This document shows positions 7,832-18,856 of a stretch of 40,260 nt of DNA, piece after piece (the first letter of the stretch is position 1; each line of letters begins with the position of its first letter). Below the pieces are notes generated by a model that was given only the letters and a program-made list of their open reading frames with translations, was not told the DNA's origin and ran no database searches. The stretch is from Lachnospiraceae bacterium (GTDB lineage Bacteria; Bacillota; Clostridia; Lachnospirales; Lachnospiraceae), in contig JAFWWB010000074.1 in NCBI GenBank assembly GCA_017518185.1, positions 1-40,260 on the forward strand, in the 5' to 3' direction. Position numbers and translations under genes: made by a program.

Positions 7832-8715
7832 AACAACGCATGACCAGCGTTCAGAATACCAAAAAGATCACCAGCGCCATGTATCAGATAGCTTCTGCAA
7901 AGCTGAGAAAGGCGAAGGCCGGGCTCGAGAAAGCGAGACCTTATTTCTCGCATACTGAGAGTGAGATCAAAAAGATCTTCCGTACCGCGGGTGATACCGG
8001 ATCGCGCTATTTCGCAAAGAAGGATGAGGAAGACGAAAGGCCCATGGGCTATCTCGTCATAACGGCGGACAGAGGCCTGGCGGGGGCGTATAACTACAAC
8101 GTTCTCAAGGCTGCGGCAGCGGAGATCAGGAAGAGGAAGCGCGTACGGCTCTACGTGATAGGAGAGTACGGGCGCAGGTATTTCAAAAAAAGGGGCGGCC
8201 CCATAGAGGAGGCATTTTATTATACGGCCCAGGATCCCAACCTTCACAGGGCAAGGGAAATAGCCGAAAGGCTCCTTATGGAGTATGACAGCGGGAGGAT
8301 ATGCGGCATAAGCGTTATCTACAGCGATATGGAAACGGAGCTTACCAGTACGGTAAAATGCTCCAGGCTCCTGCCGTTCGAACACGGCGACATCGCTGCG
8401 GAGGAAGGTGATAAAAGCAGGGTCAGGTATCATTTCGAGCCCTCACCGGCAGCAGTGATAGAGAGCATGATCCCCTCATATATGACGGGCTTTGTATACG
8501 GTGCTCTGGTGGATTCCTTCTCGGCGGAGCAGAATGCCCGCATGAATGCCATGAGCAACGCCAACAGGAATGCCGAGGAGCTCATGGGGAGCCTCAGGCT
8601 CGAATATAACCGCACCAGGCAGGCTATTGTCACCCAGGAGATAACGGAGGTGGCGGCCGGTGCCAGGGCACAGCGGCGGAAAAAGAAGAAGAGATCACAG
8701 GAAGAAGCTTCCTGA
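7810..8715 (+). CDS. atpG: ATP synthase F1 subunit gamma (central stalk)
   Basis: Gamma (301 aa) is the rotating central shaft of F1. The N-terminal helix with LKQRMTSVQNTKKITSAM and the C-terminal helix with ARMNAMSNANRNAEELM are the conserved coiled-coil halves that sit inside the alpha/beta hexamer; the Rossmann-like middle contains the conserved ITADRGLAGAYN. It is slightly longer than average (about 285), ending in a very basic tail (RRKKKKRSQEE) after the normal end. The ATG lies inside the atpA reading frame (22-bp overlap). Confidence 0.95.
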   Translation: MANVRELKQRMTSVQNTKKITSAMYQIASAKLRKAKAGLEKARPYFSHTESEIKKIFRTAGDTGSRYFAKKDEEDERPMGYLVITADRGLAGAYNYNVLKAAAAEIRKRKRVRLYVIGEYGRRYFKKRGGPIEEAFYYTAQDPNLHRAREIAERLLMEYDSGRICGISVIYSDMETELTSTVKCSRLLPFEHGDIAAEEGDKSRVRYHFEPSPAAVIESMIPSYMTGFVYGALVDSFSAEQNARMNAMSNANRNAEELMGSLRLEYNRTRQAIVTQEITEVAAGARAQRRKKKKRSQEEAS

Positions 8716-8729
8716 GGTGATGGAGGTAG

Positions 8730-10543
<1,814 letters not shown>

Positions 10544-10548
10544 CCGTT

Positions 10549-11448
10549 ATGAAGAAAAAGAGTACAAATCTCCAGCTGTTCAGATTCCTTGCTACCCTGG
10601 GAGTCATACACTGGCACAGCTATACACTTACATCGACCCCTGTAGAGGGTTATCATCTTTACGATCTGACCCGTGGCCAGCTTGGCATGTGGCATATCGG
10701 TTTTTATTTCCTTTTTCTGGTGGCAGGTTATTTTGCAGTGACTGGAATGGTCCGGAAGAGCGAGGGCTATATCCCCGCCAGGCTGAAAAGACTTCTGCCT
10801 GCGCTGGTGCTGACGGTACTGCTCTCTGAGATCATGGGAGCCTTTGTCACCACCCTTTCCTTTTCGGAATATATCTCATCCCCCGGCACATACCTGTATC
10901 TGCTGAACGCCGTGATGGTACCGATTCACGGCCTTCCGGGAGTTTTCCTGACCCATGAGAAGAGCACTGCCGTAAACGGGGCCCTGTGGACCCTGCCGGT
11001 GGAATTTGCTGGCTATGTAGGAGTATGGCTGCTCTGGAAGCTGAAGCTCCTTAACAAAAAGGCCATGACCATACTTCTTCCCGTTGTGATGGCAGCGGGG
11101 ATAGCGCTGGTGATATACGGAGGTGCATTCGGCATACGTTATATCCATATCTATCCGGTGATGTCCTTTTACCTGGGCATGACCCTTGCCATCTATAAGG
11201 CAAAGGTGCCCTGGCTCTGCTTTGGCTGTCCTGTGCAGGTGCCGGAGTGGCTGGCAAAGCCCGGCGATATCAGTTATGAGATGTATCTGCTGGGCTTTCC
11301 CATACAGCAGTGCATAGTGGAATATGCTCCCGGGCTTTCGCAGTGGCAGCATTTCCTGCTGGCGGCAGCAGTGGATATACCTGCGGCCTTCCTTCTTCAT
11401 CTGGCGGTACAGCGGATCTATCCCCTGTTAAATAAAAAGAAGGTATGA
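10549..11448 (+). CDS. Acyltransferase family 3 membrane protein
   Basis: A 299-residue protein with about ten hydrophobic helices, beginning LQLFRFLATLGVIHWHSY, the characteristic first helix of the OafA/YrhL acyltransferase-3 family with its histidine at the membrane face. The family transfers acetyl or other acyl groups to surface glycans. ARLKRLLPAL after helix 3 is the typical basic motif, and a D-I-S-Y-E-M-Y-L-L segment near 245 matches the family's late helix. The ribosome site is weak, consistent with coupling to atpC 5 bp upstream. It opens a run of surface-polysaccharide genes; substrate unknown. Confidence 0.85.
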   Translation: MKKKSTNLQLFRFLATLGVIHWHSYTLTSTPVEGYHLYDLTRGQLGMWHIGFYFLFLVAGYFAVTGMVRKSEGYIPARLKRLLPALVLTVLLSEIMGAFVTTLSFSEYISSPGTYLYLLNAVMVPIHGLPGVFLTHEKSTAVNGALWTLPVEFAGYVGVWLLWKLKLLNKKAMTILLPVVMAAGIALVIYGGAFGIRYIHIYPVMSFYLGMTLAIYKAKVPWLCFGCPVQVPEWLAKPGDISYEMYLLGFPIQQCIVEYAPGLSQWQHFLLAAAVDIPAAFLLHLAVQRIYPLLNKKKV

Positions 11449-11454
11449 TATAAT
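11446..11454 (+). promoter_or_regulatory. Extended -10 promoter at the DUF2142 start codon
   Basis: TGA-TATAAT (11446-11454) is a perfect extended -10 element without a good -35. The expected transcription start (about 11461) is only about 2 nt before the ATG at 11463, and there is no ribosome site in front of that ATG. Either the transcript is leaderless or the match is fortuitous. Confidence 0.45.
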
Positions 11455-11462
11455 AATCCTCT

Positions 11463-13514
11463 ATGAGAAAGCTTCCCTGTATACTCATAGTGATGATATC
11501 CCTGCTGCTGTCTGCCGCACTGTGCACCGACGGCCGCGGGCTGGGACTTTATGCCTATGATGCTGGGGATGTCAGTTCATCCGTAGATATAGATACTTCG
11601 GAATTTGACCGCCCGGACTGGGGCGTGGTGGGCTATGAGGTCAGCGGGGATGCCGGCGCAGCAGCCCTTTCCGTGCATCTGAGAGAGAAGAGCGACAGCA
11701 GAAGGAACATAGGGTTCAGGCTGGTATATGATGATGAGAACTACGAAGATGACATGGTGATACCGGCGGGAGAGGAGTACGGTTTCCTTCTGCTGCCCGG
11801 AGGGGCGGTGCGCCGCATAGAAGCGCCCGAATATGTCCAGCCCATGGCAAACAGGCTGGAGCTCCATTCGGGTATACCGGCGGAAAGGGCGGTGCCGGTG
11901 AAGATACGCTACAGGATACTTGTTCCGATCATAGTGCTGTGCCTGACTGCAGGCATCATACTATGGAGATCCGAAGATATCTACGGCTGGGGGGACAGGT
12001 TTATGAAGTCCTTGAAGGCCTGCATAAAAAAGCCTTCGATCCCTGTGATCGTCGCTGCCTGCTGCCTGCTGCTGCCGCTTTTACTGTTCGTGATACCGGT
12101 CCCCATGCACAGCAGGAAGCTTTTATTCTGTTTTATTACCGGCGTGATCCTCAGCGCGCTGATACTCTTTTTCAGGAGAGGGAAGCAGGATGTGGAGAAG
12201 ACCTTCCTGCTCCTTGCGATAACAGCCGGATGCACCCTCATACTGATAATGCCTGCAGCCGGAGGCGGCTGGGATACGGATATGCATTACCGCTATGCCC
12301 TTCAGGCTTCGGCAGTTCTTCCCAGGAGCATCAGCAGGGCTGACAGCCTTCTGACCGCCGGCGCGTCCAGGACCCAGCTTTCACCGGATCCGGAGCTTAA
12401 CGCCGCCAATGCGGTCATACTGGCGGGAGGAGCAAAGGAGTACGCCGGAAGCGTATCCGGCAGCCGGTATATCACCCATATACCTTCCGGAGCGGGACTG
12501 GCTGTCGCAAAGCTGCTGTGCCTGGGCTTTAAGCCTGCCTTTATGCTGGGGGAGCTTGTAAACCTGCTGGCATACTGTTTCCTGGTATATGCGGGGATAA
12601 AGAGGCTTAAGAGCGGTAAGTCGGTAGCAGCCGTAACAGCATTGATACCAAGCTGTATCTTCCTGGCCTCTACCTACGGCTATGATTACTGGCTCCTGGG
12701 CTTTTCGATATTCGGCATGTGCCAATACTGCGGCATAATGCAGGATGAGGGTCAGGCCCGGATGAAGGATGTCATCCTGATGACGGTATCCTTATCCCTG
12801 GCCTGCGTGCTCAAGCAGAACTATCTGCCTTTTGCTCTGATACCCTTTCTTCTGCCGAAGAAGAAGCTTAAAAAGCCGCTTCGTTACTATCTTCTGTGCG
12901 CGCTTCCCCCGGTACTGCTGCTGATATCTCTTGCGCTCCGCAGCGGCCAGGTCGCCGAAAGCGGGGGGGATATGAGAGGCGGTACGGGAGTAAATGCCGC
13001 GGAGCAGCTTAAATTCGTGCTCTCGGACATTCCGGGGTTCATACGCATGCTGGCGGCTGAAACACTCAAATGGTTCAGCCCCTACAATATCTCTAAGAGC
13101 GCCGGAAGCTTCGGGAATTTCGGCTTTACCGGCATAAAGCTGCTGGGGATGCTGCCCTTCGGGCTGGCACTTGCGGCGGCCTTTATCGACAGGGAGGAAT
13201 GTGATGCCGGAAGCGCCGGAGTGCTGATAAGAGGCTTCAACATTCTCCATCTCTTCGGGGGCATGGCTGTCATAGCGGCTGCGTTTTATCTGGTCTATAC
13301 GCCGGTGGGAGCGGCCGAGATACTGGGTGTGCAGCCCAGATACATACTGCCTTTCGTATACCCGCTTATGGCGGTTGTGGGAAACGGCGGGATAAAGGCG
13401 CTTAAGGAAAAGCCCAGGCTGAGAGGCGGACTTGTAACCGTGATACTTACCGCCTCCATGGCGGTGTTCTGGGCGGAAGCAGCGACACTGATACTTCCGA
13501 AGGTGATATACTGA
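11463..13514 (+). CDS. DUF2142-type large membrane protein (GT-C-like)
   Basis: The 683-residue protein starts with a hydrophobic signal-anchor (residues 3-21), then an extracytoplasmic region of about 125 residues, then about 12 membrane helices. The short motif GWDTDMHYRYALQ after a helix and the later GVQPRYILPFVYPLMAV fit the DUF2142 family, whose members carry a WDE/D...H motif in the first outer loop like GT-C glycosyltransferases that use lipid-linked sugars. An enzyme in surface glycan assembly is therefore likely, but no activity is proven for the family that I can name. It is followed with 1-bp overlap by a DPM1-like GT2 that could supply a polyprenyl-phosphate sugar donor. Confidence 0.82.
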   Translation: MRKLPCILIVMISLLLSAALCTDGRGLGLYAYDAGDVSSSVDIDTSEFDRPDWGVVGYEVSGDAGAAALSVHLREKSDSRRNIGFRLVYDDENYEDDMVIPAGEEYGFLLLPGGAVRRIEAPEYVQPMANRLELHSGIPAERAVPVKIRYRILVPIIVLCLTAGIILWRSEDIYGWGDRFMKSLKACIKKPSIPVIVAACCLLLPLLLFVIPVPMHSRKLLFCFITGVILSALILFFRRGKQDVEKTFLLLAITAGCTLILIMPAAGGGWDTDMHYRYALQASAVLPRSISRADSLLTAGASRTQLSPDPELNAANAVILAGGAKEYAGSVSGSRYITHIPSGAGLAVAKLLCLGFKPAFMLGELVNLLAYCFLVYAGIKRLKSGKSVAAVTALIPSCIFLASTYGYDYWLLGFSIFGMCQYCGIMQDEGQARMKDVILMTVSLSLACVLKQNYLPFALIPFLLPKKKLKKPLRYYLLCALPPVLLLISLALRSGQVAESGGDMRGGTGVNAAEQLKFVLSDIPGFIRMLAAETLKWFSPYNISKSAGSFGNFGFTGIKLLGMLPFGLALAAAFIDREECDAGSAGVLIRGFNILHLFGGMAVIAAAFYLVYTPVGAAEILGVQPRYILPFVYPLMAVVGNGGIKALKEKPRLRGGLVTVILTASMAVFWAEAATLILPKVIY

Positions 13515-14215
13515 TGCTGAAGACACTGGTGATCATACCGGCATATAATGAGGAGGAGTGCATAGCGGATACCGTAGCACAGGTGCGCTCCGCCGCGCCC
13601 TGGGCCGATGTGCTGGTGGTGAACGACTGCTCTTCGGACAGGACGGGAGAGATACTGAAGGATCTGAAAACGGCCCATGTGGATCTTCCGGTGAACCTGG
13701 GTATAGGCGGCGCAGTGCAGACGGGATACAGATATGCCGTGGAGAACGCTTATGAAGCTGCAGTGCAGCTGGACGGGGACGGACAGCATGATCCCATATA
13801 CTTAAAGGCTATGATAGATGAACTGGAGAAGGGGGCCGACATGGTCACCGGCTCCCGCTACATAAAGAAAGAGGGCTTCCAGTCCAGCGGCATGCGAAGG
13901 GCCGGCATACATTTCCTGAACGGTCTGATACGCCTCTGCTGCGGGGCGAAGGTGAGCGATGCCACCAGCGGCTACAGGGCCTGCGGGAAAAAGCTGATAG
14001 ACCTCTATGCAGAGGACTATCCCGCGGATTATCCGGAGCCCGAGGCAGCCGTGATGGCAGTGATGAACGGGGCAGTCATTCGTGAGATCCCGGTGGTGAT
14101 GCGTGAGAGGAGCGGCGGCAGGAGCTCAATACGTCCTCTTCACAGCATCTATTATATGACAAAGGTCTCCCTGGCCATACTGATACACAGGCTGACCTTA
14201 AGGAGGAGAAAATGA
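13514..14215 (+). CDS. GT2 glycosyltransferase, dolichyl-phosphate mannose synthase-like
   Basis: This 233-residue soluble GT-A enzyme opens with LVIIPAYNEEECIADTV and has the acidic motifs VVNDCSSD and QLDGDGQHDP (nucleotide and metal binding). GSRYIKKEGFQSSGMRR and the later DATSGYRA segment are characteristic of polyprenyl-phosphate sugar synthases of the DPM1 type, although the C-terminal membrane helices of some members are lacking. It probably transfers a sugar from a nucleotide donor to undecaprenyl phosphate. It is coupled to DUF2142 upstream and to DUF2304 downstream (ATGA overlap); GT2-DUF2304 pairs are a familiar arrangement. Confidence 0.9.
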   Translation: MLKTLVIIPAYNEEECIADTVAQVRSAAPWADVLVVNDCSSDRTGEILKDLKTAHVDLPVNLGIGGAVQTGYRYAVENAYEAAVQLDGDGQHDPIYLKAMIDELEKGADMVTGSRYIKKEGFQSSGMRRAGIHFLNGLIRLCCGAKVSDATSGYRACGKKLIDLYAEDYPADYPEPEAAVMAVMNGAVIREIPVVMRERSGGRSSIRPLHSIYYMTKVSLAILIHRLTLRRRK

Positions 14216-14565
14216 CGATCACCTTACAGATATCCATGATAGCGGCGGAGCTCATCTACTTTGCCCTGGTATTCTTTTTCCTGAAAAAGAAGATGCTGAG
14301 CCTTAAGTACACCCTGGTCTGGCTCATAGCGGGAGCAGTGATGCTGCTCTTTACCGTATTCCCCATGCTGATGATAAGATTTGTAAAGCTCTTCGGTGTG
14401 GAGTCGGCCATGAACGGCCTTTTCTCACTGCTGATCTTTTTCATACTCACTATAATCATGTCCCTGACAGCCATAGTCTCAAGGCAGGCAGAACGGATAA
14501 GGAGCCTGACACAGTCACAGGCCCTGCTTGAGAAGCGCATAAGGGAACTGGAGGAAAAAGAATGA
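14212..14565 (+). CDS. DUF2304 family small membrane protein
   Basis: The 117-residue protein has three hydrophobic helices (about 5-25, 35-55, 68-90) and a short C-terminal coiled coil (residues 92-116, SRQAERIRSL...LEKRIRELEEKE). The first helices with KKMLSLKYTLVWLIAG are the DUF2304 pattern. Its usual neighbour, as here, is a DPM1-like GT2, suggesting that it helps anchor that soluble enzyme to the membrane (inference). Overlaps of 4 bp on both sides imply strict co-translation. Confidence 0.85.
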   Translation: MTITLQISMIAAELIYFALVFFFLKKKMLSLKYTLVWLIAGAVMLLFTVFPMLMIRFVKLFGVESAMNGLFSLLIFFILTIIMSLTAIVSRQAERIRSLTQSQALLEKRIRELEEKE

Positions 14566-15368
14566 AGACATACACCGCAGCGGACTTAAGCTTTGTTATC
14601 TGCGCTTACGGCGAGAGCCCCTATCTGGAGGAATGCATACGTTCCCTGAAAAGACAGAGCGTGAAGGCGAAGACCGCCATAATGACCTCCACCCCCAATG
14701 TCCATATCTACCAGCTGGCGGAGCTGTACGGTCTGGAGGTTAAGGTGAACAGGGGGGAGAGCGGTATAGCCGGGGACTGGAATGCGGCTCTTGCTTCGTC
14801 GGATACGGAGCTCACCGTCATAGCTCATCAGGATGATATCTACGGCAGGGACTATGCGGCTTCGGTGCTGCTTGCGGCAAACGAGGCTGAGGATCCCATA
14901 CTGATATTTACGGATTACGGCGAACGCCGCGGCGGGGAGAATGTATATCACAACAGACTGCTGGGAGTAAAGCGTCTTATGCTGGCTCCCCTTAAGATAA
15001 AGGGCCTTGCTCCTTCGGTGGCAGCCAGACGGCTGGTGCTGTCCCTGGGATCACCCATCTGCTGTCCCTCCGTCTGCTATGTCATGGAGCATATGCCGGA
15101 GAAGCTCTTCGATCCGCTCTACAAGGTGAGCCTGGACTGGGATGCCTGGGAGAGGCTTTCAAGGAAAGAGGGAAGCTTTGTCTATGTGCCCGGCATACAT
15201 ATGCTGCACCGCATACACAAGGGCTCGGAGACCACGAAGCTCATAGAGGATCTCACCAGAAACTCAGAGGATCTGGGTATGTATGAGCGTTTCTGGCCGG
15301 AGAGCATAGCAAAGCTGCTGGAGCATTTCTACAGCCGCGCCGAGGAGTCGAACCGCCTGGATGACTGA
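14562..15368 (+). CDS. GT2 family glycosyltransferase
   Basis: A 268-residue cytoplasmic GT-A enzyme. The N-terminus has LSFVICAYGESPYLEECIRSLKRQ, the nucleotide-binding region of family 2; AHQDDIYGRDY around residue 88 supplies the DxD-like metal site, and the SLDWDAWERLSRKEGSFVYVP segment fits the acceptor region with its conserved acidic-aromatic motif. Sugar and acceptor cannot be inferred. It probably adds one residue to the repeat unit made by the neighbouring genes. It overlaps the next gene by 8 bp. Confidence 0.88.
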   Translation: MKTYTAADLSFVICAYGESPYLEECIRSLKRQSVKAKTAIMTSTPNVHIYQLAELYGLEVKVNRGESGIAGDWNAALASSDTELTVIAHQDDIYGRDYAASVLLAANEAEDPILIFTDYGERRGGENVYHNRLLGVKRLMLAPLKIKGLAPSVAARRLVLSLGSPICCPSVCYVMEHMPEKLFDPLYKVSLDWDAWERLSRKEGSFVYVPGIHMLHRIHKGSETTKLIEDLTRNSEDLGMYERFWPESIAKLLEHFYSRAEESNRLDD

Positions 15369-17649
15369 GAAGAAGAATGTTATCTGGAATATGATATACA
15401 GCCTTATGAGCGCCGGCCAGTCAGCGTTGCTGTTGCTGCTGGTCAACAGGACCCTTAAGGAAGAAGCAGCCGGGGTATTCGCCCTGGCTTTTTCCGTGGC
15501 GGTCTTTCTCATGTACATAGGCAACTACGGCATAAGGAATTTCCAGGTAAGCGATGTACATGAAAAATATACCCCGGGACAGTACTATTCCGGCAGGATA
15601 CTGAGCATGCTGTTCATGGCGGCAGCAGCCGCGCTGATACCCCTGTTCTCCCTCTACACCGGGGAGAAGCTCATGGTGCTGGCAGCACTTACCGTATTCC
15701 GCATGAGCGAATGCGCGGAGGATGTTTTCCACGGACGCTACCAGCAGAAGGGAGACCTGTATCTGGCCGGCATGCAGGGAACGGCGAGGCTTGTTATCTG
15801 CGATATCGTCTTTGCGGCCGCCCTTCTGGGAGGAGCGGCACTTACGCTGTCCTCCTGGATATTTGCGGGAGTGTCGGTGATCTGCGTGCTGGTCTTTTCC
15901 GCATTCAGCCTGAAAAACTACGGCGGCTTCAGGCCGGAATTCAGGGGCACCGGAGCTCTTATGAAAGAGACCTTCCCCCTCTTTCTCAATTACCTTCTCA
16001 TTGCATATCTCATGAACGTTTCCAAATATGCCCTGGATCATTTCTCGGACGATACCGTCCAGGCATATTACGGCATACTTTTTACACCGGTGTTCGTGGT
16101 AAATCTCCTGAGCACCATGATATTCAGGCCTATGATCGTGGGCATGGCGGAAAAGCTGAAGAGCGGGGATATAAGCGGCTACAGGAAGCTGGTGAGGCGG
16201 CAGGAGCTGATAATCCCGGGCCTCGGGATACTGATGCTGGCCTTCTGCGCTGTGGAGGGGCTCCCGCTCTTAAGCCTTGTCTACGGCAGTGACGTAACAC
16301 CCTTTATGCTGCCCTTTATGCTTCTCCTGGCGGGAGGGATATGCTCGGCCTATTCCAGCTTCCTGAATGTCTGCCTGGTGACTTTAAGGGGGCAGAGGCA
16401 GTGTTTTTATCTGACGGCGCTCACCGCGGCAGCGGCAGCAGCAGGTCATTATCTCATACCGCTCTTTGTGAAGGCGGATATCATGACCGTGACGGCAGCG
16501 GTATATCTGGGAGTGATGGCGCTGCAGGCGCTGCTTTACATGATACTTCACGCCCGGCTTCTTTGGAAAAGGGAAAAGCTGAAGGAGCATCATGTCCAGG
16601 TGGGACTGCTCACCGTGTATTCGTTTAATTACGGCTCCTTCTTCCAGGCAGTCTCCCTGTACCGCTGCATAGAGAGCCTGGGCTATGAATGCGAACTGGT
16701 GAATGAACGCTTTAAGAGATACCAGTGGGGGAACTTAAGGCTCCTATACGCATTCCATGATCTGCTGCCTTCCTTTGCCAGGGGCATGGTAGCGGGAATG
16801 CTGCCACAGTACAGGACCTATCTCAGGCTTGCGAAGGATGTGGCAGCCTACAGGCAGTCTCCGGAGAGCGAGGATATGGAGAGCCTTACGGCAGGGTATG
16901 ACAGACTGATACTGGGAGCGGACGAACTCTGGTCAGCGTCCCCGCGCTCTATAAGGTATACGCCGGAATACTTCGGCAGGGGCATAAGCTGCCCCCACTC
17001 AAGCTATGCGACCAGCGGCTGTCTCTTTGATCTGTCGGATGAGACGCTGAAGGCGCAGGTCAGGGACGATGTGAACAGCTTTGAACATATAGCGGTAAGG
17101 GATGAACATACCGCGGAACTGGTGCGTGAGCTTACGGGAAGGGAGGCTTTACTTGTGCCGGATCCTGCGCTGCTTTACCCCTGGTATGTAAAGAAAGCGG
17201 AAGCGCCGGAGCGTCCCTATGTGCTGCTCTACGGTTCCGAATATGATGAGGTACAGCGGGCTTTCATAAAGGAGAGGGCGGCGGAACTGGGAGCGGAGAT
17301 CTGCGCCCTGGGCTGGCCCCAGGATTTTGCGGACCGTTTCCTGGATCCTGAGAGCGCGGAGGAGTTCCAGAACTGTTTTGCCGCTGCGGCATACTGTTTC
17401 CCTGCCACCTTCCACGGCACCATTTTTTCGATAGTGCATCATAAGGATTTCGTCACCATGGGAAATGAACTGAGGGGAGCCAAGATAAATATGCTGCTTG
17501 AGCAGACAGGGCTTACGGACCGGCTTTACGGGGCCGGAAAGGAATATGGTCCGATAGACTACGCTGCAGTCGAAGAAAGACTTGACGGCCTGCGGCAGAA
17601 AGCATACAGGTATCTGAAGGAGGCGCTTAAGAGTGGAAGCCGTGCTTGA
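15361..17649 (+). CDS. Fusion of polysaccharide flippase and polysaccharide pyruvyl transferase
   Basis: The 762-residue protein joins two whole proteins that are usually separate. Residues 1 to about 398 are a Wzx-type flippase of about 12 helices (NMIYSLMSAGQSALLLLLVNR, then YGIRNFQVSDVHEKY). A basic linker follows. From about 411 the sequence is a soluble polysaccharide pyruvyl transferase domain (PF04230 type): VYSFNYGSFFQAVSLY, LGADELW, VRDEHTAELV, VPDPALLY and the C-terminal AYCFPATFHGTIFSIVHHKDFV. The transferase would decorate glycans with pyruvate ketals in the cytoplasm, while the flippase moves lipid-linked units out. An in-frame GTG at 16600 with AAGGAG 12 nt before could also give a free transferase. 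Confidence 0.9.
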   Translation: MTEKKNVIWNMIYSLMSAGQSALLLLLVNRTLKEEAAGVFALAFSVAVFLMYIGNYGIRNFQVSDVHEKYTPGQYYSGRILSMLFMAAAAALIPLFSLYTGEKLMVLAALTVFRMSECAEDVFHGRYQQKGDLYLAGMQGTARLVICDIVFAAALLGGAALTLSSWIFAGVSVICVLVFSAFSLKNYGGFRPEFRGTGALMKETFPLFLNYLLIAYLMNVSKYALDHFSDDTVQAYYGILFTPVFVVNLLSTMIFRPMIVGMAEKLKSGDISGYRKLVRRQELIIPGLGILMLAFCAVEGLPLLSLVYGSDVTPFMLPFMLLLAGGICSAYSSFLNVCLVTLRGQRQCFYLTALTAAAAAAGHYLIPLFVKADIMTVTAAVYLGVMALQALLYMILHARLLWKREKLKEHHVQVGLLTVYSFNYGSFFQAVSLYRCIESLGYECELVNERFKRYQWGNLRLLYAFHDLLPSFARGMVAGMLPQYRTYLRLAKDVAAYRQSPESEDMESLTAGYDRLILGADELWSASPRSIRYTPEYFGRGISCPHSSYATSGCLFDLSDETLKAQVRDDVNSFEHIAVRDEHTAELVRELTGREALLVPDPALLYPWYVKKAEAPERPYVLLYGSEYDEVQRAFIKERAAELGAEICALGWPQDFADRFLDPESAEEFQNCFAAAAYCFPATFHGTIFSIVHHKDFVTMGNELRGAKINMLLEQTGLTDRLYGAGKEYGPIDYAAVEERLDGLRQKAYRYLKEALKSGSRA

Positions 17650-18856
17650 GGAAAAAAACAGCTGCACCGGCTGCGGCGCCTGCGCTGCGGTATGTCCCCT
17701 CTCTGCCATCAGCATGAAGGCGGACGGAGAGGGCTTTCCCTATCCGCAGACGGATACCGGGAAATGCGTGGATTGCGGGCTCTGCAGGAAGGCCTGCCCG
17801 GCGCTTTCACCGGTTGAGCTTAAGCGTGGAGAGCTGTATTCGGCGATACATTCCGATGAAGGGGAGAGGCTGGCAGCCTCTTCCGGAGGAGCCTTCCAGG
17901 CCCTTGCAGCAACCGTCACCGCGGAGGACGGAGCGGTATGCGGAGCGGTATATGATGAGAGCTTTTCGGTAATGATGGAACTCAGCAGGTCCACGGAGGG
18001 ACTGAGAGCCATGAGGGGTTCCAAATACGTGGCCGCAGCGGGAAATGAGGAATGTATAAAGAAGGCCTTTGAGGCCCTCAAAACGGGTAGTAAGGTGCTT
18101 TACTCAGGCACACCCTGCCAGGTTGCCGGCGCAAAGAAAGCCATGGAGATACTGAACAAAGGCAGGGTACCCGAAGGCTTTTTTAGCTGTGACATACTCT
18201 GTCACGGAGTCCCTTCGCCGAAGATATTCGCGGAGTATCTGAGGCTTACGGAAGAGAAGAAGGGAAAGATACTGTCGGTCAATTTCCGCAATAAGGATAA
18301 GGGCTGGGAAAAGCAGGGACTGGAGATACGCTTCGAAAGCGGTGAGCGCTATCTGGCAGGAAGCGCGGAGGATCCCTATTACATACTCTATTTTGCCGGA
18401 GTCATGCTAAGACCCTCCTGCCATCAGTGTCCTTACGCCTGCCATGATCGTGCCGGAGATATAAGCCTCGGTGATTACTGGGGCAACGAGGATGCGGAGG
18501 AGCCCCAGCCGGAAAGGCAGAAGGGCGTATCCCTGGTGATGGTCAACACCGGAAAGGGTAAAGAACTATTAAAAGCAGCTGCCTCACTGAAGCTGCTTCC
18601 CGGAGATGAAAAGAGCGCCTACCAGCCGCTTTTCGATGCTCCCACAAGGGCTTCCGCCTCAAGGAGCGCTTTCTTCGGATGCGTGGAGCAGGAAGGCGCG
18701 GAGGCTGCCATAAAGAGATTTGGGAGGCTCAGTGCAAAGGATAAGCTGGTCAAGAAGGTCATAGGCCCGCTCACAAAGCGGCTGGGCATATATAAACTGG
18801 CCCAGAAAGTGTATTTCGGGAAAAGACAGAAGCTGGACAAAAAGGACAGTGTGTGA
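17633..18856 (+). CDS. FrhB-like iron-sulfur protein (coenzyme F420 hydrogenase beta subunit family)
   Basis: The 407-residue protein starts with a two-cluster ferredoxin domain: C11, C14, C17, C21 and C45, C48, C51, C55. The FrhB N- and C-terminal domains follow, with SSGGAFQAL, the YSGTPCQVAG motif, CHGVPSP and CxxCPYAC...DISLGDYWG. The family binds flavin and FeS clusters. In many gut bacteria such genes sit beside polysaccharide pyruvyl transferases, as here, so a redox role in glycan synthesis is likely, not F420 metabolism. The GTG start at 17633 (AAGGAGG at 17617-17623) lies inside the end of the fusion gene (17-bp overlap). Confidence 0.9.
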   Translation: MEAVLEEKNSCTGCGACAAVCPLSAISMKADGEGFPYPQTDTGKCVDCGLCRKACPALSPVELKRGELYSAIHSDEGERLAASSGGAFQALAATVTAEDGAVCGAVYDESFSVMMELSRSTEGLRAMRGSKYVAAAGNEECIKKAFEALKTGSKVLYSGTPCQVAGAKKAMEILNKGRVPEGFFSCDILCHGVPSPKIFAEYLRLTEEKKGKILSVNFRNKDKGWEKQGLEIRFESGERYLAGSAEDPYYILYFAGVMLRPSCHQCPYACHDRAGDISLGDYWGNEDAEEPQPERQKGVSLVMVNTGKGKELLKAAASLKLLPGDEKSAYQPLFDAPTRASASRSAFFGCVEQEGAEAAIKRFGRLSAKDKLVKKVIGPLTKRLGIYKLAQKVYFGKRQKLDKKDSV

